A stretch of 64,000 nt of DNA from Anaerolineae bacterium. GTDB taxonomy: Bacteria > Chloroflexota > Anaerolineae > B4-G1 > SLSP01. The position numbers were made by a program, and so were the translations under genes. Of this stretch, positions 52,428-60,718 are shown in pieces. The notes below the pieces were generated by a model. It searched no databases. It was not told where the DNA came from and was given only the letters and a program-made list of their open reading frames with translations. Numbering within the stretch: the stretch's first letter is position 1; the number at the start of each line of letters is the position of its first letter. The DNA lies in assembly GCA_026645815.1 (NCBI GenBank), contig JAPKMR010000018.1, positions 1 through 64,000 of the forward strand, in the 5' to 3' direction.

Positions 52428-53204
52428 ATGGCTCTTCTGCGTCTTGACCATTGTCCCGAAACCGTAAAGGTCACGTTACCGCTGTATGTTATTCTTCCCG
52501 ATCCCGGTAACATGGATGGGCGACCTGTTGCTCAACGTAAGGTACTTTATCTGTTGCACGGGTTGAGCGATGATGGCAGCGCCTGGCAACGCTATACGGC
52601 GATCGAAGCGCTGGCGTCGGCATACGGTCTGGTCGTGATTATGCCCTCGGTGGGGCGTAGTTTCTACACCGACCAACCTAATGGGCAACGCTACTTCTCC
52701 TACCTCACCGATGAACTTCCGCACTACCTGGCGGATGTTTTCGGGTTAGCGCCTCGCCGTGAGGACACCTTCATTGCGGGCAACTCGATGGGCGGCTATG
52801 GCGCATTCAAAGCGGCTTTGTTGCGTCCTGAGCTCTACGCTGCGGCAGCGAGTTTTTCGGGTGTACTCTCGCTGGAATTTCTGCGGGCTCATCCCCAGGA
52901 CCCACGCCGGGATGAGTTTGCCCTGCTTTTCGGTGACCTTGAGCGACTTTCTGGCAGGCCTCACGATCCGGCAGCCTGGTTGCAGCGTGCGGCAAATGAG
53001 CCATCCGCTTTGCCGTATCTGTACATCGCTGTGGGGCGCCAGGAAGACCTCTACCCACTGAGCGGTCTGTTCCATGCGGCTTGCCAAACTCTGGGTGTGC
53101 GCTCTGAATACCATGAAGAGGATGGGCAGCATGACTGGTTCCTCTGGGACCGGCAGATTCGGGATTTTCTGACCCTGCTTCTGGGACCGGTGCACCATGG
53201 CTAA
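52428..53204 (+). CDS. Esterase, alpha/beta-hydrolase of the EstA/esterase D type
   Basis: A 258-residue serine esterase. The oxyanion region VLYLLHGLSDDGSAWQRYT and nucleophile elbow GNSMGGYGAF (Ser about 113) are clear. An acidic residue near RQEDLYPLS and the catalytic His in DGQHDWFLWDRQIRDFL complete the triad. It resembles tributyrin and S-formylglutathione hydrolase-like esterases. No signal peptide is visible, so it should be cytoplasmic. It starts 11 bp after the transporter stop and overlaps the PHP gene by 8 bp. Confidence 0.9.
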   Translation: MALLRLDHCPETVKVTLPLYVILPDPGNMDGRPVAQRKVLYLLHGLSDDGSAWQRYTAIEALASAYGLVVIMPSVGRSFYTDQPNGQRYFSYLTDELPHYLADVFGLAPRREDTFIAGNSMGGYGAFKAALLRPELYAAAASFSGVLSLEFLRAHPQDPRRDEFALLFGDLERLSGRPHDPAAWLQRAANEPSALPYLYIAVGRQEDLYPLSGLFHAACQTLGVRSEYHEEDGQHDWFLWDRQIRDFLTLLLGPVHHG

Positions 53205-54537
53205 AGAGTTCCCTATAGATACATATCAGTACATTGATACTTTCATCAGCCATGAGCAGGAGGGCTTGTATCTGACCATTCCTTTTGTTATGCCGTTCGG
53301 TATGGCGTCGCTCACGCTCAAATACAGCTATGCCCGCCGCGATCGGGATGAAGTAGACATGCCGCAGGGTGTTTTTACTTCTCGACCTGAGATCAACATC
53401 ATTGATTTGGGTCTGATTGCCCCTGATGGAACACTGGTGGGCGCTTCTGGCTCTGATAAGACCAGCATTCACGTCAGCGAGACTTGGGCGACGCCTGGCT
53501 ATTGCCCTACGCAGTTGGTTCCCGGTGAATGGCACATTCTGGTGGGAGCGTATAAAGTCGCGCCGGAGGGGGTTGCGATTGCTTACGAACTGGATATGAT
53601 CGGCAAATGCCGGCGCCTGTTGAAGGGCGACTTGCACGTCCACACGCTGGCATCCGATGGCGTGCTCACCGTTGCCGAATTGGCCCAGCATGCCCGGCGG
53701 CATGGCCTGGATTTTCTGGCAATCACCGATCACAATCAGATGGCGCGGGCTGATGCCCTACCAAATATCCCTGAATTCACGCTTGTCCCTGGGGTTGAGT
53801 GGACGCATTTCAAAGGGCATGCAACTTTCATCGGTGTGGACCAGCCCTACGATGGCTCTTTCGCGGCGAATACGCCCGAGGAAGTGACGGCGCGTTTCAT
53901 GAGCGCTCGCGACCGGGGCGCGCTTATCACCATCGCCCATCCTTTCGATGAGAACTGCCCCTTCCGTTTCGATATGGAGAGCTTGCCCTTTGACTGCCTC
54001 GAAATCTGGAACGGTCCGATGCGGGTTTCCAACCTGCGGGCGCTAGGCTACTGGCATAGTCTGCTCCTCGCCGGGAAGAAAATCCCCGTTTGTGGGGGGA
54101 GCGATTATCACCGCAGCCAACTCTTCCTTTTCCCCGGCGGTCCGACCACTTGTGTCTATGCTGAATCGGCGGGCGCCTCGGATATCCTCGAGGCTTTGCG
54201 GTGTGGGCATGCCTACATCGTTTACGCTCCTGATGGGCCGGTGCTGGAGTTCCGTGTTGATGAGGAGCGCATCATGGGCGACAGCGTACCTTTTCCCGCC
54301 GTCAGCCAAGTGGAGATCGAGGTCAAGGGCTTGCGCGCGGGCGATGTGCTTCAGGTCATCACGGGGCAGGGCAGCACGTCTCTGCTTACCGCGACAACGG
54401 ATGGTGATTTTGAGGGGGCTTATACGATGACTGCGCCCGGCTTTGCGCGCGTCGAAATCCTGCGCGAATTCATCCCTGGTGTACCGCCGCTGCCGGCATT
54501 GATCTCGAACCCCATCTACTTCGATGCTGTAGACTGA
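53197..54537 (+). CDS. PHP-domain metallohydrolase, CehA/McbA-like
   Basis: A 446-residue protein. The N-terminal 140 residues form a beta-rich domain. The PHP phosphoesterase domain starts at LLKGDLHVHTLASDG and continues with LDFLAITDHNQMARADALPNIP, EWTHFKGHATFIG, ALITIAHPFDENCPF and CGGSDYHRS, supplying the metal-binding His and Asp set. The C-terminal 100 residues are again beta-rich. The family includes the carbaryl hydrolase CehA and phosphoesterases, so the bond cleaved cannot be fixed. The 8-bp overlap with the esterase gene argues for a shared pathway or complex. Confidence 0.87.
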   Translation: MAKEFPIDTYQYIDTFISHEQEGLYLTIPFVMPFGMASLTLKYSYARRDRDEVDMPQGVFTSRPEINIIDLGLIAPDGTLVGASGSDKTSIHVSETWATPGYCPTQLVPGEWHILVGAYKVAPEGVAIAYELDMIGKCRRLLKGDLHVHTLASDGVLTVAELAQHARRHGLDFLAITDHNQMARADALPNIPEFTLVPGVEWTHFKGHATFIGVDQPYDGSFAANTPEEVTARFMSARDRGALITIAHPFDENCPFRFDMESLPFDCLEIWNGPMRVSNLRALGYWHSLLLAGKKIPVCGGSDYHRSQLFLFPGGPTTCVYAESAGASDILEALRCGHAYIVYAPDGPVLEFRVDEERIMGDSVPFPAVSQVEIEVKGLRAGDVLQVITGQGSTSLLTATTDGDFEGAYTMTAPGFARVEILREFIPGVPPLPALISNPIYFDAVD

Positions 54538-54556
54538 GTCATAGAAGGACCTGAAC

Positions 54557-55717
54557 TTGCCCAATCCCAACTTGCACGACCTGTTTCTCCTTGACCCTAA
54601 CGTGGTCTTCCTCAACCACGGTTCTTTTGGCGCTTGCCCTCGCCCCGTCTTCGAGGTCTATCAACGATGGCAATTGGAATTGGAACGACAACCCGTGGAG
54701 TTCCTGGGACGGCGTTTCGGCGCGCTGATGGGCGAGGCGCGTGAGGCGCTTGGTGCCTATCTCGGCGCTGCCCCTGATGACCTGGTCTATATCCCTAACG
54801 CCACCACGGGCGTGAACACTGTCGCCCGGTCGTTGCCGCTTGCGCCGGGCGATGAAGTGTTATCAACCGATCATGAGTATGGAGCCTGTGAGCGCGCCTG
54901 GCGCTTTGTCTGCGAGAAACGTGGCGCGCATTACGTGCGGCAACCGCTTCCTGTACCGTTTGAATCCCCTGAGCAAGTGGTAGAAGTGGTATGGTCGGGT
55001 GTCACGCCCCGGACGAAAGTGCTCTATCTCAGCCACATTACCTCACCGACGGCTTTGATTCTTCCCATTGCGGAGCTGATTCGGCGTGCGCGTGCGCGCG
55101 ATATCTTTACCATGATAGATGGCGCGCACGCACCCGGTCAGATTCCGCTGGCATTGGATGTGCTCGGGGCGGATTTCTACACCGGAAACGCGCACAAATG
55201 GATGCTCGCCCCCAAGGGAGCAGCTTTCCTCTATGCGCGGCGCGAGGTGCAACCTTTGCTTGAACCGTTAGTGGTGAGTTGGGGGTGGCAGGCGGAACGT
55301 CCGGGACCTTCGCGGTTCATTGATGAGCAGGAATATCAGGGAACGCGCGATATCGCGGCTTACCTGAGCGTGCCGGCGGCAATCCGCTTCATGGCAGAGC
55401 ACGATTGGCCCACGGTTCGTGCGGAATGTCACGCTTTGCTGTGTGAGACTGGGAAACGGTTGAGCGCCTTCACTGGCTTGCCATTGCTTGCGCCTCTTAC
55501 AGAGGATTGGTGCGCGCAAATGGCAGCTTTCCCATTGCCGGCGTGTGACCCCGATGCTCTGAAACAACGGCTCTATGCTGAATTCCACATCGAGGTTCCC
55601 CTGATTTTCTGGAATGGTCGCGCTTTGGTGCGAATTTCACTGCAAGGTTATAACACGCGAGACGATCTGGAAGCCTTCCTGGAAGCATTGGCGGTTTGCC
55701 TGAGTGAAATAACTTGA
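54557..55717 (+). CDS. PLP-dependent class V aminotransferase-fold enzyme (isopenicillin-N-epimerase-like)
   Basis: A 386-residue fold-type I enzyme. It opens with VVFLNHGSFGACPRPVFEVYQRW, the signature of the IpnE/epimerase-like subgroup. It has YIPNATTGVNTVARSL for phosphate binding, TMIDGAHAPGQIPL with the PLP-ring Asp, and TGNAHKWMLAPKGAAFLY with the Schiff-base Lys. The start is TTG at 54557, with AGAAGGAC upstream and no better in-frame start. It follows the PHP gene by 19 bp. Racemase, desulfurase and lyase activities all occur in this fold; which applies is unknown. Confidence 0.88.
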   Translation: MPNPNLHDLFLLDPNVVFLNHGSFGACPRPVFEVYQRWQLELERQPVEFLGRRFGALMGEAREALGAYLGAAPDDLVYIPNATTGVNTVARSLPLAPGDEVLSTDHEYGACERAWRFVCEKRGAHYVRQPLPVPFESPEQVVEVVWSGVTPRTKVLYLSHITSPTALILPIAELIRRARARDIFTMIDGAHAPGQIPLALDVLGADFYTGNAHKWMLAPKGAAFLYARREVQPLLEPLVVSWGWQAERPGPSRFIDEQEYQGTRDIAAYLSVPAAIRFMAEHDWPTVRAECHALLCETGKRLSAFTGLPLLAPLTEDWCAQMAAFPLPACDPDALKQRLYAEFHIEVPLIFWNGRALVRISLQGYNTRDDLEAFLEALAVCLSEIT

Positions 55718-55724
55718 GGCCTGT

Positions 55725-56243
55725 TTGATTTTCATGACATTCGAGAGAAAAATGGAACAGCCACTGGCTTTCACCATTACACAACCGTTGTTAGGGCAAT
55801 CCGCAGTCTGTGAGCCGATTTTGCGCGCCTTGCCGGAGTGGTTCGGCATTGAGGAATCTACCCGGCAATACGTGCGTGAGATTGAAGCCTTACCCACTCT
55901 GCTTGCGCGGCGTGAGGAGCAGGTATTGGGGTTCCTCACCCTCAAACGCCACAGTCCCTGGGCGGCGGAACTCTACGTGATGGGTGTTTTGCCGCAGGCG
56001 CACCGGCAGGGGATCGGCCGTGCTCTGGTGACGCAGGCTGAAGCGGTATTGCGTGCGCAGGGAGTGGAGTTCTTCCAGGTCAAGACGTTGGCGCCTACGC
56101 ACCCCGATCCTGGTTACGCGCGCACACGGGCTTTCTATGAGGCGCAGGGCTTTCGTCCGCTGGAGATTCTCCCAACGTTGTGGGATGCTGAAAATCCTTG
56201 TCTGGTGATGATCAAGTCCTTAGGCGCAGCGCCTGAGTCCTGA
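55725..56243 (+). CDS. GNAT-family N-acetyltransferase
   Basis: About 172 residues or slightly fewer. The acetyl-CoA binding motif is VLPQAHRQGIGRALVTQAE (Q/R-x-x-G-x-G/A), followed by FFQVKTLAPTHPDPGYARTRAFYEAQGFRPLE, a typical GNAT motif B with F-Y-x-x-x-G-F. The start is ambiguous: TTG 55725, ATG 55734 or ATG 55752, the last having GAGAG four bases upstream. It begins 7 bp after the PLP enzyme stop and ends the plus-strand run, before a bidirectional terminator. Confidence 0.87.
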   Translation: MIFMTFERKMEQPLAFTITQPLLGQSAVCEPILRALPEWFGIEESTRQYVREIEALPTLLARREEQVLGFLTLKRHSPWAAELYVMGVLPQAHRQGIGRALVTQAEAVLRAQGVEFFQVKTLAPTHPDPGYARTRAFYEAQGFRPLEILPTLWDAENPCLVMIKSLGAAPES

Positions 56244-56270
56244 TTGTGGTCATCCTGAACGACACTTTGA

Positions 56271-56310
56271 GAATCACGCCCTATCCTGGTGCCAGGATAG
56301 GGCGTGATTC
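56271..56310. terminator. Bidirectional terminator between GNAT and prs
   Basis: GAATCACGCCCTATCCTGG, a TG centre and the perfect complement give a 19-bp stem. It lies between convergent genes and is followed by CATTTTGTCT on the plus strand. Confidence 0.8.
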
Positions 56311-56343
56311 CATTTTGTCTATGAACCTGTTTTCCTTAACCTA

Positions 56344-57342
56344 TCAGCCTTGGTCATCAGGCATAGGCCAGAACTCGAAGAGCGCACCTACCGATTGCCC
56401 CATCACATTGCGACGGATAACCTCGCCGAAAATATGCGCCACCGAAAGCACTTTCAGCTGTCGTGGGCGGCGTTCCGGTGGTATATCTACAGTGTTGGTC
56501 ACCACGATTTCTTTAATCTCGGGGACACTGTTCAATCTCTCCACGGCATCGCCCGCGAAAATGCCGTGTGTTCCCAGCACTGAGACTTCTGTGACGCCCA
56601 GTCCTCGCAGGTACTCCACGACTTCCGTAATCGTGCCACCCGTCGCGATTTCGTCATCTACAAGCAAAACTCGCTTCCCGCGCACATCACCCATGATGCC
56701 ATCAATAATCACGCGGTTATCACTTAGACGGCGCTTTTCTCCCGCCGCGGCGGGGACACCCAGCGCTTTTGCCAGTTTCAATGCGCGTTTTGCGTGACCG
56801 ATATCGGGGGAGACCACCACGACATTGCTCATGTCCGGCATTTTTTCCTTGAAGTATCTGACAAAGACTGAGTGGGCTGTCAGGTGGTCTGTAGGCACAC
56901 TGAAGAACCCATGGACCTGCGCTGAGTGCAATGTCATCGTGATGACATGTGTGGCGCCGGCCGCGACTACCAAATCGGCAATCAGTCGCGCTCCAATAGA
57001 AATGCGTGGAGCATCTTTCTTATCCGAGCGCGCATAGGAATAATACGGAATTACAGCGTGGATGCTGTTAGCTCCGGCACCACGCGCAATGTCGAGCATG
57101 AAGAACAACTGCATCAGGTTATCGCTGCAGGGTGGGGAAATTGGCTGCACGATGAAGACATCTTTGCCCCGGACACTGGTCCCCAACTGTACATAATAGT
57201 TATCATTGGTGAACTTGCGAATGAGCGTGGGACTGAGGGGGACACCCAGGGACTTGGCGATTTCCTCCGCTAAGACGGGATTCCCCAAACCGCTGAAGAC
57301 CAGGATGCGGTTTTCCAGAGCCTTTCCTGATTCGTTTTCCAT
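56344..57342 (-). CDS. prs: Ribose-phosphate pyrophosphokinase (PRPP synthetase)
   Basis: A 332-residue cytosolic enzyme making PRPP from ribose 5-phosphate and ATP. It shows RKFTNDNYYVQLGTSVRGKD, the catalytic His region TLHSAQVHGFF, VVVSPDIGHAKRA, and the PRPP-loop VLLVDDEIATGGTI. The metal and ATP site residues in YSYARSDKKD are present, although the usual ARQDRK reads ARSDKK. The length is close to the normal 310-320. The start follows AAGGAGGAG. It opens the minus-strand block, with nitroreductase, proS, plsC and an MFS gene upstream of it on the same strand. Confidence 0.94.
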   Translation of the reverse strand: MENESGKALENRILVFSGLGNPVLAEEIAKSLGVPLSPTLIRKFTNDNYYVQLGTSVRGKDVFIVQPISPPCSDNLMQLFFMLDIARGAGANSIHAVIPYYSYARSDKKDAPRISIGARLIADLVVAAGATHVITMTLHSAQVHGFFSVPTDHLTAHSVFVRYFKEKMPDMSNVVVVSPDIGHAKRALKLAKALGVPAAAGEKRRLSDNRVIIDGIMGDVRGKRVLLVDDEIATGGTITEVVEYLRGLGVTEVSVLGTHGIFAGDAVERLNSVPEIKEIVVTNTVDIPPERRPRQLKVLSVAHIFGEVIRRNVMGQSVGALFEFWPMPDDQG

Positions 57343-57428
57343 TTAAGTCTCCTCCTTCTGCTAAAAGAACCACGGAGCCAAGGTGACATGATTGGGGAGA
57401 TCGGGACTGTGAATCTCCGTTGGTAATC

Positions 57429-57938
57429 TTACCATTGATTGCGGTGAACGCGTTCTGGCTTGTAGCGATTCGCGGGTCCTTTTTCCTCAGCCGGATAGCC
57501 GACGGCGATAAGCGCCAGGGGGATCACGGAATCAGGGAGTTCGAATAAGCGCTGCAAACCTCCGGCACGTTCTTCGTTGGGGTAGCAGCCCACCCACACT
57601 GAGCCAAGACCCAGGGCACGTGCTGCTACCAGTACATTCTGTGTTGCTGCAGAACAATCCTGCACCCAGTATTGGGAATGCCGGACCAACTGCGTGTCGC
57701 CGCAGATCATAATCGCCAAAGGCGCTTCTTTGAGCATTTGAGAATAGGGGTGTACCTCTGTGATGGCATCCAGCAGCGCACGATCATCAATCACGATGAA
57801 GTGCCATGGCTGCTGGTTGTTTGCAGAAGGCGCCGCCATTGCTGCTTCCAGTAGTTGCGTGATAAACGCTTCTGGAACTGGCGTCCCAACATAACGGCGA
57901 ATGCTGCGCCGCGTCATAATGGCTTCAATTGCGTCCAT
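57429..57938 (-). CDS. Nitroreductase-family flavoprotein
   Basis: A 169-residue FMN-dependent oxidoreductase of the compact type. MTRRSIRRYVGTPVPEAFITQLLEAAMAAPSANNQQPWHFIVI contains the family N-terminal R-x-S-x-R and the SANNQQPW FMN-binding motif. GLGSVWVGCYPNEE and VIPLALIAVGYPAEEKGP close the domain. The AGGAGG site lies nine bases before the ATG. The substrate is not predictable; 86 bp separate it from prs. Confidence 0.93.
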   Translation of the reverse strand: MDAIEAIMTRRSIRRYVGTPVPEAFITQLLEAAMAAPSANNQQPWHFIVIDDRALLDAITEVHPYSQMLKEAPLAIMICGDTQLVRHSQYWVQDCSAATQNVLVAARALGLGSVWVGCYPNEERAGGLQRLFELPDSVIPLALIAVGYPAEEKGPANRYKPERVHRNQW

Positions 57939-58002
57939 AGTTCCACACCTCCTGATGTAGTTTTAGGGCGTAGTGGGAAGTCATGTCGCTTTCCCATCCC
58001 CT

Positions 58003-59769
58003 TTAGCTAAAGGTTCTTGTTGTCAAGCGCGCGTTGAGAGCCGTCTCCAGGGCGACAATTTCAGCCTCGATGCGGGCGATGATTTCTTCGAGCGGTACCA
58101 GCTCACGTTCTTGCCGATCGCGGTGTTTTAACTCCACCATACCATTCGCCAATCCGCGTGGCGCGACGGTCAATCGTAACGGCAATCCGATCAGATCTGC
58201 GTCGTTGAATTTCACGCCCGGTGTGGCCTCGCGATCATCGTAGAGCACCTCCACACCTGCCGCGCATAACTCCTCGTATAGCCGGTCGGCGACAGGTAAT
58301 GCATCAATGCCTTTGCCACCTAGCACCACGAGCTGCACTTGATAGGGTGCTACAGAAATGGGCCAGCGTAGTCCTTGGTCATCGTGATGGACTTCAGCGA
58401 TGCAAGCCAGAGCTCTTCCAATGCCAATGCCGTAACTACCCATGATGACCGGCTTCATTTCTTTATTGCCGCTCTCGAAAAGACAGCCCAGCGCCTCGCT
58501 GTAACGTGTCCCCAATTTGAAGATATTGCCCACTTCCACACCACGTTCCGCGCGCAGTGGTGCGCCGCATTGCGGGCATCCATCTCCCGCTTCCGCTGCA
58601 GCGATGTCGGCGATGATATCTGGTTTGAAGTCGCGCCCCACATTGACGTTGCGCAGGTGAAAGCCGATACGGTTTGCCCCTGCGACCAGGTTGGGCGAGC
58701 TGGCTATCGCATCATCCACAATGACCACTGCATCATGCACGCTCAATGGTGAGCCGTAGCCAGGCTCTGCGCCGATTGCGCGAATCTCCTCTTCTAGAGC
58801 GGGACGCAGCGCCTTGGCATGGACCGCATTCGCCAGTTTGGTCTCGTTGACATCCATATCACCGCGCGCAACAGCAAAGATAAAGCGTGTGGTCTCCCTT
58901 TCCTCTTCTGCAACTGTCGCCACCAAAAAGACAGCTTTGGCGGTTCGGGCGGCAGGGATATCCAAGAAAGCTGCCAGATCCGCGATGGTGCTCACATTGG
59001 GGGTAGCGATTTCTTCTAGTGGCAGTGGGTCCTCTGGTGCGGAGTGCGGTTTGTGGAACGTTGCTACCTGGCGATTTGCCGCATAGCCACAAGCATCGCA
59101 GAGCATGAGCGTGTCCTCGCCAATGGGCAGTAATGTCATGAACTCATGCGCCATTGCTCCGCCCATCATGCCTGTATCCGAAGCTACGGCGATGACATCC
59201 AGCCCACAGCGGTTGAAGATATTGAAATAGGCTTGATAGTGGGCGCGATATTGCCGGTCGAGGCCCTCCCAATCGGCATCCAGGCTATAGCTGTCTTTCA
59301 TGGTGAATTCGCGCACGCGGATTAGCCCGGCGCGTGGACGGGGATCATCGCGCCATTTCGTTTGAAAGTGGAATAGTAACTGTGGCAGCTGCCGGTACGA
59401 GCGAATTTCCTTGCGCACTAGATCGGCGATGACTTCCTCATGTGTCATAGCCAAAACCAAATCACGGTCTGCGCGGTCCCGAAAGCGTCCCATTTCTGCC
59501 CCGATTTGGAACCAGCGCCCTGTCTCTTTCCAAAGGCTGGCAGGATGCACCACGGGCATGGTGATCTCTTGTCCTCCGATTGCTTCTATCTCTTCGCGAA
59601 TGATGCGCTCGATTTTGGTCAACGCGCGTTGTGCCAGGGGCAGGTAGCTAAAGATGCCGGTTGCCAGAGGACGGATGAATCCGGCGCGGAGCAGGAGCTG
59701 ATGGCTCACGGCTTCGGATTCTGCCGGGGCTTCTCGGAGCGTCTGAGAGAACAAACGGGTCATGCGCAT
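58003..59769 (-). CDS. proS: Prolyl-tRNA synthetase, bacterial type with editing insertion
   Basis: A 588-residue class II aminoacyl-tRNA synthetase charging tRNA-Pro. Motif 1 region is EIEAIGGQEITMPVVHP, motif 2 is FQTKWRDDPRPRAGLIRVREFTMKDSY, and motif 3 is MGSYGIGIGRALACIAEVHHD. Between motifs 2 and 3, about residues 225-405, lies the YbaK-like INS editing domain. The C-terminal anticodon-binding domain (VQLVVLGGKGIDALPVADRLYEEL) follows. The length fits the prokaryotic ProS type 1. A start two codons in (second Met) is also possible. It lies 65 bp from the nitroreductase gene on the same strand. Confidence 0.96.
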   Translation of the reverse strand: MRMTRLFSQTLREAPAESEAVSHQLLLRAGFIRPLATGIFSYLPLAQRALTKIERIIREEIEAIGGQEITMPVVHPASLWKETGRWFQIGAEMGRFRDRADRDLVLAMTHEEVIADLVRKEIRSYRQLPQLLFHFQTKWRDDPRPRAGLIRVREFTMKDSYSLDADWEGLDRQYRAHYQAYFNIFNRCGLDVIAVASDTGMMGGAMAHEFMTLLPIGEDTLMLCDACGYAANRQVATFHKPHSAPEDPLPLEEIATPNVSTIADLAAFLDIPAARTAKAVFLVATVAEEERETTRFIFAVARGDMDVNETKLANAVHAKALRPALEEEIRAIGAEPGYGSPLSVHDAVVIVDDAIASSPNLVAGANRIGFHLRNVNVGRDFKPDIIADIAAAEAGDGCPQCGAPLRAERGVEVGNIFKLGTRYSEALGCLFESGNKEMKPVIMGSYGIGIGRALACIAEVHHDDQGLRWPISVAPYQVQLVVLGGKGIDALPVADRLYEELCAAGVEVLYDDREATPGVKFNDADLIGLPLRLTVAPRGLANGMVELKHRDRQERELVPLEEIIARIEAEIVALETALNARLTTRTFS

Positions 59770-59983
59770 GGCTTATCTACCTCAAGTAGAAGGTCTTCAA
59801 TTTATTCTACCACAAACCTTGTGATTCGAACCATGACTTGGGCACAAGACAGGTTGTTGGCTATTATCCACCCTGGCTGAAGTGGGGGCGTTCCCTTGAT
59901 TCAGTTGGGTCAAAGAGCCATTTCGGGGCACACGACAATGACCGGCGCTACTGGAATCCTGTTCAGTCGGTGGTAAAGGGCCA

Positions 59984-60715
59984 TCAGAGCTCGGGAGCGT
60001 TTTCCCACGGATAAATTTCTGTGCCACGTGCGGCTTCACGAATCGCAGGATCCGTTGAGTAGTAACCGTGGCGCTCCGGTGGAATAAGTTCGGCGATGGC
60101 GCGCATGATTCCATGTCCAATTTCATCGAGTTGAGTGCGGCGCTCACGTCCAGACCCTTCGATTGCAAAGGGTCCACAGGGCTTACCGATGCGCGCGGTC
60201 ACTTTCGCCCGGCGCCCCTTGTGCAGCATGGGAAACAGATCAATCAGCCCATCGAAGCCCATTGGGATCACGGGCACACCGGTGCGTGCCGCTACAAAGG
60301 CTGCACCGGGGCGGGGTGGGCGCAACACTGTTGCCCAGCTGCCGCCTTCGGGTGCCAGCCCCAATAGCCCACCCTTTCCCAGGATGGCTTCTGCCGCCCG
60401 GAGCGCTACCCGCGATCCCGTGCCGCGAAACACGGGGTAAACGCCCCACAGGTGTGCGAGCCAACGGACATGAAAGGGGGCATTGGGCATGATGGGGCTG
60501 CCCATGAACTCCATGGGTCGCGAAACAACGCGAATCATCAATACTGGATCGAGATAGCTGAAATGGTTCATCACCAGCAGAGCAGGTCCCTGGGCTGGGA
60601 TGTTTTCCAAACCTTCAATGTGTAAGTCTGATAGAACCGCGAACGCAGCGTGGATCAAAGCGCGCATGGTCCCACGCACGGCTTGTCGGCGGGGAAATGG
60701 GAATTCATCCTGCAT
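59984..60715 (-). CDS. 1-acyl-sn-glycerol-3-phosphate acyltransferase-like protein
   Basis: A 243-residue PlsC-family acyltransferase of phospholipid synthesis, acting at the inner membrane face. The catalytic HX4D motif is NHFSYLD, and the glycerol-phosphate-binding motif is LGLAPEGGSWA (usual form FPEGTRS). VYPVFRGTGSRVALRAAEAIL sits between them as expected. It begins 3 bp after the MFS gene stop, so the two are co-transcribed. The 214-bp gap to proS contains no recognisable feature. Confidence 0.9.
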   Translation of the reverse strand: MQDEFPFPRRQAVRGTMRALIHAAFAVLSDLHIEGLENIPAQGPALLVMNHFSYLDPVLMIRVVSRPMEFMGSPIMPNAPFHVRWLAHLWGVYPVFRGTGSRVALRAAEAILGKGGLLGLAPEGGSWATVLRPPRPGAAFVAARTGVPVIPMGFDGLIDLFPMLHKGRRAKVTARIGKPCGPFAIEGSGRERRTQLDEIGHGIMRAIAELIPPERHGYYSTDPAIREAARGTEIYPWENAPEL

Positions 60716-60718
60716 CTC

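Noticed and set aside
56246-56797. A 183-residue plus-strand ORF running through the terminator into prs.
   Set aside because: It begins before the 19-bp terminator stem, is Ser/Thr/Arg-rich and overlaps prs antisense.
59797-59880. A GGTTCGAATC-like T-loop on the minus strand, suggesting a tRNA.
   Set aside because: The flanking bases do not form a T stem, and no acceptor or anticodon stem could be found.
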